DNA of 12,764 bases from Fulvivirga aurantia (GTDB lineage: Bacteria > Bacteroidota > Bacteroidia > Cytophagales > Cyclobacteriaceae). Made by a program: the position numbers and the translations under genes. Positions 6,941 to 12,764 of this stretch are shown one piece after another. Under the pieces are notes generated by a model. That model saw only the letters and a list, made by a program, of their open reading frames with translations, did no database searches and was not told the origin of the DNA. The stretch lies in contig NZ_SMMD01000874.1 of assembly GCF_009711475.1 (NCBI RefSeq), positions 1-12,764 of the forward strand. Reading direction: 5' to 3'. The number at the start of each line of letters is the position of its first letter. Position 1 is the stretch's first letter.

Positions 6941-7909
6941 TTATACTATTCCTTCGCGTAGCAAATCATGAATATGTACAAAGCCAACTACTTTCTTTTT
7001 ATCTAAGACTACCACCTGGCTTATGCTATTTTGCTGCATGATGTTTAGCGCCTTTACGGCATAATCGCCTTTCTCAACAGTTTTAGCCCCATCAGACATT
7101 ACATCGGCAGCTTTTACCCTCACCAGATCAAGCTCCTTTTCCATAGCTCTTCTTATATCACCATCAGTGACAATGCCTAATAGGTGTTTATTGCCATCTA
7201 CAACAGCCGCTGCACCCAATCGTTTAGACGAAATTTCAATTATTACTTCTTTGAGTGTTTTGTCTTCAGAAACAGTAGGTAGCTCGTTATTGCTATAGAT
7301 ATCATCAACCTTTAAGTATAGCTGCTTGCCGAGTGATCCACCAGGGTGATACTTTGCAAAATCCTGAGAAGAAAAATTTCTTAACTCCAGGAGACAGACA
7401 GCCAATGCATCACCTATTGCCAGATGCGCGGTAGTACTAGTTGTTGGGGCAAGGTTATTAGGGCAAGCCTCTATACCAATGGTAGCATTGAGTACAAAGT
7501 CAGCATTTTGAGCCAGGTAAGAATCGGTATTACTTACCAAACCAACTAGTTTTGATCCCGTTCTTTTAAGCAAGGGTACCAGCACCTTAATCTCTGGTGT
7601 GTTTCCGCTTTTAGAAAGACAAATTACAATGTCGTCTTTTTGCACCATACCCAAGTCGCCATGTATGGCATCGGCAGCATGCATAAAAAGAGAGGGTGTA
7701 CCTGTTGAGTTGAGCGTGGCCACAATTTTATTGGCGATAATTGCGCTCTTGCCTATACCGGTTACAACCACACGACCTTGCGAATTGTAGATCTCATTTA
7801 CGCAAGCCTCAAACCCTTCATCTATGTAGTCAATTAAGTTTTTAATCGCCTCAGACTCATTAAGTAATACGTTCTTCGCGATGTTTTGAATATTTTTTGT
7901 TAACTTCAA
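6941..7909 (-). CDS. kdsD: Arabinose-5-phosphate isomerase (SIS domain plus two CBS domains)
   Basis: A 322-residue KdsD/KpsF-family enzyme converting ribulose-5-phosphate to arabinose-5-phosphate, the first committed step to Kdo for LPS. The SIS domain (about residues 30-180) contains VVVTGIGKSA, STGTPSLF, HGDLGM, SKSGNTPEI and LAPTTSTTAHLAIGDALA. The residues matching the catalytic set of the E. coli enzyme are K54, E106, E147 and H188 (in HPGGSLG), all shifted by a constant five positions. Two CBS domains follow (about 204-260 with GIVTDGDIRRAM, and about 268-322 ending HIHDLLREGIV). The start is a TTG at 7907-7909: the in-frame stop TAA lies only five codons upstream and no ATG intervenes, while the next ATG is within the SIS domain. 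A sequence AAAAGGA sits 2 bases before it. It leads the probable kdsD-manC operon and diverges from recQ. Confidence 0.94.
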   Translation of the reverse strand: MKLTKNIQNIAKNVLLNESEAIKNLIDYIDEGFEACVNEIYNSQGRVVVTGIGKSAIIANKIVATLNSTGTPSLFMHAADAIHGDLGMVQKDDIVICLSKSGNTPEIKVLVPLLKRTGSKLVGLVSNTDSYLAQNADFVLNATIGIEACPNNLAPTTSTTAHLAIGDALAVCLLELRNFSSQDFAKYHPGGSLGKQLYLKVDDIYSNNELPTVSEDKTLKEVIIEISSKRLGAAAVVDGNKHLLGIVTDGDIRRAMEKELDLVRVKAADVMSDGAKTVEKGDYAVKALNIMQQNSISQVVVLDKKKVVGFVHIHDLLREGIV

Positions 7910-7911
7910 CG

Positions 7912-7918
7912 TCCTTTT
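7912..7918 (-). promoter_or_regulatory. Shine-Dalgarno-like site before the kdsD TTG start
   Basis: On the minus strand AAAAGGA ends 2 bases before the TTG. Good SD sequences are uncommon in this phylum, and the spacing is shorter than optimal, so it supports the non-ATG start only modestly. Confidence 0.4.
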
Positions 7919-7972
7919 GCGTTAGTGGTCAGAAAATCGGCTCTAAGATAATCAAATCAAAATGAAATGCCC

Positions 7973-7999
7973 ATAACAGAGCACGACCAACTCTGTTAT
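7973..7999. repeat. 9-9-9 inverted repeat in the kdsD-recQ spacer, possible operator
   Basis: ATAACAGAG (7973-7981) and CTCTGTTAT (7991-7999) are perfect reverse complements separated by 9 bases. The right arm overlaps the -7 box TATATTTG (7997-8004) of recQ. No T-run follows on either strand, so it does not look like a terminator. A dimeric regulator's operator is the most natural reading, but no specific regulator is recognisable. Confidence 0.6.
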
Positions 8000-8004
8000 A
8001 TTTG
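7997..8004 (+). promoter_or_regulatory. -7 promoter element for recQ
   Basis: TATATTTG matches TAnnTTTG exactly. The predicted start is near 8011, giving a leader of about 63 bases to the recQ ATG. No -33 TTTG is present at the standard spacing, which fits either a weak or a regulated promoter. I found no comparable -7 box for kdsD in the 164-bp spacer. Confidence 0.45.
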
Positions 8005-8073
8005 CTAGTGCGTTTCATATAAAAACGTTATATTAAAGAAGGTTTCAGGTTTATAAATTTCTTATTTGATGTC

Positions 8074-10260
8074 ATGCTGGCAGAAGAGACGGACATATTA
8101 AAAGGTAAGCTAAAAGAAGTTTTTGGCTACAACCAATTTAGAGGTAATCAGCAAGCAATAATAGAAAACATACTCGCAGGGAAAAACACTTTTGTGATTA
8201 TGCCAACGGGTGCGGGTAAGTCACTTTGCTATCAACTTCCTGCTATTATTTCTGATGGTTTGGCGATCGTAATTTCGCCACTTATTGCACTTATGAAAAA
8301 TCAGGTCGATCAGCTTAGAGCTTTCGGCATAAATGCACAATTTCTCAATTCCACACTTACCAAAGGTGAAATAAACAGGGTAAAAAGAGAAAGCTTAAAT
8401 GGAAACATCAAGCTTCTATACGTAGCCCCTGAATCTCTCACCAAAGAGGAAAATGTAAATTTTTTACAGCAAGCCAATATATCATTTGTCGCTGTAGATG
8501 AGGCACACTGTATTTCTGAGTGGGGTCATGATTTTAGGCCTGAGTACAGGCGCATAAAAGAAATCATCGGTCAACTGGGTAACTTGCCTGTAATTGCACT
8601 TACCGCAACAGCTACCCCTAAAGTACAGCAAGACATACAGCGCAACCTCCAAATGGAAGACGCTGATTTATTTAAGTCTTCCTTTAACAGAACAAACCTC
8701 TTTTATGAGGTAAGGCCAAAAAAGCACGCCAAGAAACAGCTGGTTCAGTATTTGGCTAAGCATAAAAACAACAGTGGAATTATCTATTGTTTGAGTCGTA
8801 AAAAGGTACAGGAGGTTGCTGAAATCTTAAATGTAAATGGTTTCAATGCGGCTCCCTATCATGCTGGTCTCGATCCTTCTATTCGAGAAAAAAATCAGGA
8901 CGACTTTCTCAACGAAAATGTAAATATTATTGTGGCAACCATTGCCTTTGGTATGGGTATAGATAAGCCAGATGTTAGGTTTGTTATCCATTATGATGTG
9001 CCAAAGTCATTGGAGGGTTATTATCAGGAAACAGGTAGAGCCGGTAGAGATGGCCTCCAGGGCGAATGCCTGATGTTTTACAGTCACAATGACATAAACA
9101 AGCTAGAGAAGTTTAACAAAGACAAATCTGTACAGGAGAGGGAGAATGCCCTCATCTTACTACAAGAGATGTCATACTATGCAGAATCACCGGTTTGTAG
9201 AAGAAAACAACTACTGCACTACTTTGGTGAGGAGTATAAGGTAGATAACTGTGAGCAGTGCGATAATTGCCAAAATCCTAAAGAAAAATTTCAGGCCGAG
9301 CAAGAGCTTAAAATTGTGATTGAAGCTGCCCTTACAACTGGTGAGCGATTTGGGCTCACTCACCTTGTAAATGTAATACGAGGTAGCGAAAACCAGTACG
9401 TAAAGTCTTACGATCACGATAAACTGGATGTTTACGGAAAGGGCAATGAAGAGTCGATCGATTTTTGGAAATCAAACGTGAGACAAGCGTTGATTTACGA
9501 ATTTCTCGAAAAGGACATAGAAAACATTGGCGTACTTAAGGTCTCTGAAAGAGGGCGCAAATTTCTCAAAGACTCATATCCGATTAAATTTGCCAAGGAT
9601 CATGAGTATGCCACAGACGCTAGTGAAGAAGAAAACAGTGAGCGACCAAGGGTTGATTCCAAGGCTTATGATGTCAAGCTTTTTGGATTATTAAAAGGGC
9701 TTCGCAAGAAAATAGCTGACCAAAAAGAGTTACCTCCGTTTGTCATTTTTCAGGATCCATCTTTAGAAGAAATGGCCACCACCTACCCTACTACAGAAGC
9801 AGAACTTGCCAATGTAAATGGAGTGGGAATGGGTAAAGTGCAAAAATTTGGGCAGCAATTCCTCTCTCTTATCTCTGATTACGTAGATGAAAACGAAATC
9901 ACAACAGCCTCTGAAGTAGTCATAAAATCTTCTGTAAATCGGTCTAAAATGAAGATTTTTATCATTCAGCAGATTGATAAAAAAGTGGACTTAGAAGAAA
10001 TAGCAGATGCAAAAGGCATTAGTTTTGATGACCTGCTTAAAGAAATTGAGAATATCTGCTACTCAGGTACTAAGCTCAATCTTGATTATTATATCGATCA
10101 GGTGCTTGATGATGAAAAGCAAGATGATCTTTACGATTATTTTTTAAATGCCGACACTGATAATATTCAGGAAGCACTTAAGGATCAGGATAATGAAGAT
10201 TACTCAGAAGAAGAGCTCAGGCTGATGCGAATTAAGTTTATGTCAGAATACGCAAATTAA
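8074..10260 (+). CDS. recQ: ATP-dependent DNA helicase RecQ
   Basis: A 728-residue 3'-5' superfamily 2 helicase for recombination and replication-fork repair. Motif 0 is FGYNQFRGNQQ (17-27), Walker A is MPTGAGKS (43-50), DEAH is at 142-145, ALTATAT is at 175-181, and motif VI QETGRAGRDG is at 318-327. The zinc-binding cysteines are C375, C393, C396 and C399. A winged-helix RQC domain follows (about 405-520), then an HRDC domain (about 527-606, KLFGLLKGLRKK to ISDYVDE). A C-terminal extension of about 110 residues (about 620-728) has a helical HTH-like part followed by an acidic tail; E. coli RecQ (about 610 residues) lacks it, while longer RecQ proteins are usual in this phylum. All helicase residues look intact. 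The ATG at 8074 is preferred because motif 0 lies at the expected distance. It is divergent from kdsD, with purD 60 bp downstream. Confidence 0.96.
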   Translation: MLAEETDILKGKLKEVFGYNQFRGNQQAIIENILAGKNTFVIMPTGAGKSLCYQLPAIISDGLAIVISPLIALMKNQVDQLRAFGINAQFLNSTLTKGEINRVKRESLNGNIKLLYVAPESLTKEENVNFLQQANISFVAVDEAHCISEWGHDFRPEYRRIKEIIGQLGNLPVIALTATATPKVQQDIQRNLQMEDADLFKSSFNRTNLFYEVRPKKHAKKQLVQYLAKHKNNSGIIYCLSRKKVQEVAEILNVNGFNAAPYHAGLDPSIREKNQDDFLNENVNIIVATIAFGMGIDKPDVRFVIHYDVPKSLEGYYQETGRAGRDGLQGECLMFYSHNDINKLEKFNKDKSVQERENALILLQEMSYYAESPVCRRKQLLHYFGEEYKVDNCEQCDNCQNPKEKFQAEQELKIVIEAALTTGERFGLTHLVNVIRGSENQYVKSYDHDKLDVYGKGNEESIDFWKSNVRQALIYEFLEKDIENIGVLKVSERGRKFLKDSYPIKFAKDHEYATDASEEENSERPRVDSKAYDVKLFGLLKGLRKKIADQKELPPFVIFQDPSLEEMATTYPTTEAELANVNGVGMGKVQKFGQQFLSLISDYVDENEITTASEVVIKSSVNRSKMKIFIIQQIDKKVDLEEIADAKGISFDDLLKEIENICYSGTKLNLDYYIDQVLDDEKQDDLYDYFLNADTDNIQEALKDQDNEDYSEEELRLMRIKFMSEYAN

Positions 10261-10284
10261 GTATTAGCCACCCACATATTTTCC

Positions 10285-10292
10285 TAAATTTG
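10285..10292 (+). promoter_or_regulatory. -7 promoter element for purD
   Basis: TAAATTTG matches TAnnTTTG exactly, in the 60-bp recQ-purD gap. The predicted start is near 10299, about 22 bases before the ATG. No -33 TTTG is visible. It suggests that purD has its own promoter and does not depend only on recQ read-through. Confidence 0.5.
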
Positions 10293-10320
10293 ACACCTTG
10301 TATTTAAATAAGATTCAATT

Positions 10321-11613
10321 ATGAACATACTTATTTTAGGCAGCGGGGGCAGAGAACACACGCTGGCATGGAAAATTGCTCAAAGTGAAAAGTGCTCAAA
10401 CCTATATGTAGCGCCTGGAAATGCCGGCACTACACAGGTTGCTCAAAATGTAAATATCAAAGTAGACGATTTTGCGGCTATCGGCAATTTCGTTTTAGAA
10501 AATAGCATAGAACTAGTAGTTGTAGGACCAGAAGACCCTTTAGTAAAAGGGCTGAGAGATTATTTTGAATCAGACAGCGGACTACGAGAAGTTGCTTTTG
10601 TAGGCCCGGGCAAAAAAGGAGCCCAGCTAGAGGGAAGCAAAAACTTCTCAAAGCAATTTATGGATAAGCATGGAATTCCGACTGCCAAGTCAAGGAGTTT
10701 TACAGCCAAAGACATAAATGATGGCTTAAATTATCTAGACACTTGCAACCTGCCAATTGTACTCAAAGCCGATGGGCTTGCTGCCGGCAAGGGTGTGATC
10801 ATCTGCGAATCTTATCAGGAGGCTAAAGAATCTTTAAAAGCCATGTTGCTCGAGCAGCAGTTTGGTGAGGCAAGCGAAACAGTTTTAGTTGAAGAGTTTT
10901 TAGACGGAATCGAAGTTTCTGTTTTTGTACTGACCGATGGTAAAGACTATATTGTGCTACCAGAGGCCAAAGATTACAAACGCATAGGCGAACGAGACAC
11001 CGGACCTAATACCGGGGGAATGGGAGCTGTTTCTCCTGCAAACTTTGCCAATGAAGAATTTCTAAAAAAGGTTGAGAAAAGAATTATCAAGCCCACTATT
11101 GAAGGTCTCAAAAAAGACGACATTCCTTACAAAGGCTTTATTTTTATTGGTTTGATGAGCGTAAATGATGAGCCATATGTAATCGAATACAATGTAAGGA
11201 TGGGAGATCCGGAAACTCAGGTTGTGATTCCCAGAATTGAAAATGACCTGGTTGACCTTCTCCTGGCTGCTGCAAAAGATAAGCTGAGTTCTGCAAAAAT
11301 CAATATTGATCCTCAGGTAACGAGTACAGTAGTGGCAGTCTCAAAAGGCTACCCTGGTAGTTACGAAAAAGGCAAGTCAATTTCCGGCCTTGCAGACGTA
11401 CGTGACGGACTCATCATACATGCAGGAACCAAAGCCGACAAACATAAAATTCTCACTAACGGAGGCCGCGTACTAGCCGTAACAGGCAAAGCGGATACAT
11501 TAGAAGATGCATTAGCCATAAGCTACAACGGAATAGACCACATTCACTGGGATGGCATGTATTGCCGCAGAGATATCGGGAAAGATATACTTGCGCTACA
11601 TTTAGATTCATGA
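10321..11613 (+). CDS. purD: Phosphoribosylamine-glycine ligase (GAR synthetase)
   Basis: A 430-residue ATP-grasp enzyme joining glycine to 5-phosphoribosylamine with ATP, the second step of de novo purine synthesis in the cytoplasm. The N-terminal domain begins MNILILGSGGREHTLAWK. PGNAGT and VVGPEDPLVKGL follow, then the ATP-grasp region with LKADGLAAGKGV (148-159), GPNTGGMGA (228-236) and the metal-binding YNVRMGDPETQ (290-300). The C-terminal domain ends with GGRVLAVTGKADTLEDA and the terminal IHWDGMYCRRDIG. Length and motif order match monofunctional PurD. The start is unambiguous because the nucleotide-binding glycine motif begins eight residues in. There is no purine-operon neighbour in the window and no riboswitch-like structure in the 60-bp leader. 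Confidence 0.97.
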   Translation: MNILILGSGGREHTLAWKIAQSEKCSNLYVAPGNAGTTQVAQNVNIKVDDFAAIGNFVLENSIELVVVGPEDPLVKGLRDYFESDSGLREVAFVGPGKKGAQLEGSKNFSKQFMDKHGIPTAKSRSFTAKDINDGLNYLDTCNLPIVLKADGLAAGKGVIICESYQEAKESLKAMLLEQQFGEASETVLVEEFLDGIEVSVFVLTDGKDYIVLPEAKDYKRIGERDTGPNTGGMGAVSPANFANEEFLKKVEKRIIKPTIEGLKKDDIPYKGFIFIGLMSVNDEPYVIEYNVRMGDPETQVVIPRIENDLVDLLLAAAKDKLSSAKINIDPQVTSTVVAVSKGYPGSYEKGKSISGLADVRDGLIIHAGTKADKHKILTNGGRVLAVTGKADTLEDALAISYNGIDHIHWDGMYCRRDIGKDILALHLDS

Positions 11614-11657
11614 TCATTTTAGTATCTTTAGAAGTGGTAGAATGAAAAAAGTTAGCT

Positions 11658-12764
11658 ATGTCGGGATGTAGTACCTGTAGTTCAGGAAATGGCACCGTAA
11701 AAGGCTGTCAAAATAATGGTGGCTGCCAGACTGGCGGCTGCAATAAAATGAATGTATTTGACTGGTTGTCTAATATGGACTTACCAGTGGTAGATAAATT
11801 TAAAGTAGTTGAGATCCGCTTTAAAGGTGGTCGCAAGGAGTTTTTTAGAAACTCTGATGACCTTGACCTCACTACCGGTGACACCGTGGTAGTAGATGTA
11901 CCTAATGGGCACCACATTGGTCACGTAAGTTTGAAGGGTGAGCTGGTAAGGCTACAAATGCAAAAGAAGAAAGTAAAGGACAATGATGAGATCAGAAAGA
12001 TCTACCGCATTGCTCATCAAAAAGACCTCGAAAAGTACGATGAAGTACAAAAGCGAGAACTTCCTACCCTCTACCGTACACGAGAGATCATCAACAGCCT
12101 GAAATTAAAAATGAAGTTATCTGATATCGAATATCAGGCTGACAACTCAAAGGCCACTTTTTATTATTCGGCCGATGACCGCGTTGATTTTAGAGAACTG
12201 ATTAAAATACTTGCCAGCGAATTTAAGATCAGAGTAGAGATGCGCCAGATCAGCTTAAGGCAAGAGGCTGGCCGTTTAGGAGGTATAGGCTCATGTGGGC
12301 GCGAATTGTGCTGCTCAACCTGGTTGACAGATTTCAAAAGTGTATCGACCAGTGCGGCACGTTATCAAAATCTTTCCCTCAACCCTAGCAAACTTTCCGG
12401 GCAGTGTGGTAGGCTTAAGTGTTGCCTCAATTATGAGCTGGATACCTACATGGATGCACTAGAGGACATCCCTCAGCTGGAAGGCCCATTGATTACTGAG
12501 AAGGGCAAAGCCAAACTTCAAAAAACCGATATTTTCAGAAAAGTAATGTGGTTTGGCTATGATGATGAAAATACCTGGATACCAATTGATGTAAGAAGAG
12601 TAAAAGAAATCCTGAGCATAAACAAAAAAGGAAATAAGCCTGCTTCCTTACTGGAAGATAATGAGCCGGATAAAGACAGTCTTGCTCTAAATAGCGATTT
12701 AGAGAAGATGGACAGGAAATACAACAACAAAAATAAAGGCAAGAGAAAAGGTAAAAAAAGAAGA
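11658..12764 (+). CDS. ricT: PSP1-domain protein, RicT/YaaT family (3'-partial)
   Basis: The frame is open from the ATG at 11658 to the right edge: 369 codons and no stop. The N-terminus is Cys-rich and typical of Bacteroidota members (Cys 4, 7, 17, 23, 28), followed by NVFDWLSNMDLP. The PSP1 core follows, with LPTLYRTREII near 136-146 and two conserved Cys clusters, GSCGRELCCSTWL (C213, C218, C219) and GQCGRLKCCLNYE (C250, C255, C256). In Bacillus subtilis, RicT (YaaT) forms a complex with RicA and RicF that binds 4Fe-4S clusters and promotes RNase Y-dependent mRNA processing; an Fe-S role here is inference from the cysteines. The final residues are a low-complexity Lys/Asn/Arg tail, which suggests the true stop is close to the edge. 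It begins 44 bp after purD; only a one-mismatch -7 box (TATCTTTA, 11623-11630) lies in the gap, so co-transcription with purD is possible. Confidence 0.9.
   Translation, partial: MSGCSTCSSGNGTVKGCQNNGGCQTGGCNKMNVFDWLSNMDLPVVDKFKVVEIRFKGGRKEFFRNSDDLDLTTGDTVVVDVPNGHHIGHVSLKGELVRLQMQKKKVKDNDEIRKIYRIAHQKDLEKYDEVQKRELPTLYRTREIINSLKLKMKLSDIEYQADNSKATFYYSADDRVDFRELIKILASEFKIRVEMRQISLRQEAGRLGGIGSCGRELCCSTWLTDFKSVSTSAARYQNLSLNPSKLSGQCGRLKCCLNYELDTYMDALEDIPQLEGPLITEKGKAKLQKTDIFRKVMWFGYDDENTWIPIDVRRVKEILSINKKGNKPASLLEDNEPDKDSLALNSDLEKMDRKYNNKNKGKRKGKKRR

Noticed and set aside
11597..11630. Possible promoter for ricT (TACATTTA and TATCTTTA)
   Set aside because: Both -7 candidates have a mismatch at the conserved G, and in AT-rich DNA such matches are frequent; not listed as a feature.
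11456..11917. Two minus-strand open frames across the purD end and the ricT start
   Set aside because: They overlap the conserved PurD C-terminus and the Cys-rich RicT N-terminus in antisense; no independent support.
12557..12742. Minus-strand open frame near the right edge
   Set aside because: It is antisense to the Lys-rich C-terminal part of the RicT-family gene; shadow frame.
1..12764. Defence system, prophage, mobile element, CRISPR or secretion cluster
   Set aside because: No gene in the window belongs to such a system; recQ alone next to housekeeping genes is not evidence of a defence island.

Overview
The window looks like an ordinary chromosomal segment from a member of the Bacteroidota, most likely a marine or soil Cytophagales-type organism (order-level placement is a guess). 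The evidence is a set of Bacteroidota-typical proteins: a DUF2723 membrane protein, a GWxTD-domain protein, a RecQ with a long C-terminal extension, and a RicT/PSP1 protein with a Cys-rich N-terminus. The DNA is moderately AT-rich, most starts lack a good Shine-Dalgarno sequence, and several intergenic regions carry TAnnTTTG, the -7 element of the Bacteroidota housekeeping sigma factor. I saw no transposase, integrase, phage gene, CRISPR array, tRNA or rRNA.

Layout, left to right. (1) Bases 1-2936, +: the body of a DUF2723 / GT117-like multi-spanning membrane protein whose first ~20 codons lie left of the window. It ends at a strong hairpin terminator (2962-2990) shared with the convergent next gene. 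(2) 3013-3786, -: a class I SAM-dependent methyltransferase. (3) 3787-3875: a compact divergent promoter region with two -7 boxes facing each other. (4) 3876-5051, +: a secreted GWxTD-domain protein, followed after 13 bp by (5) rlmB-type rRNA 2'-O-methyltransferase (5065-5805), probably one operon. (6) On the minus strand, kdsD (6941-7909, TTG start) followed by manC (5800-6876) form a probable sugar-precursor operon. The manC and rlmB 3' ends overlap by 6 bp. (7) 7910-8073: the kdsD/recQ divergent spacer, with a 9-9-9 inverted repeat overlapping a -7 box. (8) 8074-10260, +: recQ. (9) 10321-11613, +: purD. (10) 11658 to the right edge, +: a ricT/PSP1-family gene that runs off the window without a stop.

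How the genes fit together: kdsD makes arabinose-5-phosphate for Kdo (LPS inner core), and manC makes GDP-mannose for LPS, exopolysaccharide or protein glycans. The DUF2723 protein is a plausible user of polyprenyl-linked mannose in the periplasm (inference from its TMEM260/GT117 relatives). The GWxTD protein is exported and of unknown role. The remaining genes are housekeeping: rRNA modification (rlmB), DNA repair (recQ), purine synthesis (purD) and a RicT-like iron-sulfur protein. No stretch longer than 164 bases lacks a gene. I found no convincing evidence of an undescribed multi-gene system; the points of interest are regulatory structures, start-codon corrections, two genes cut by the window edges, and two families whose function is poorly defined.
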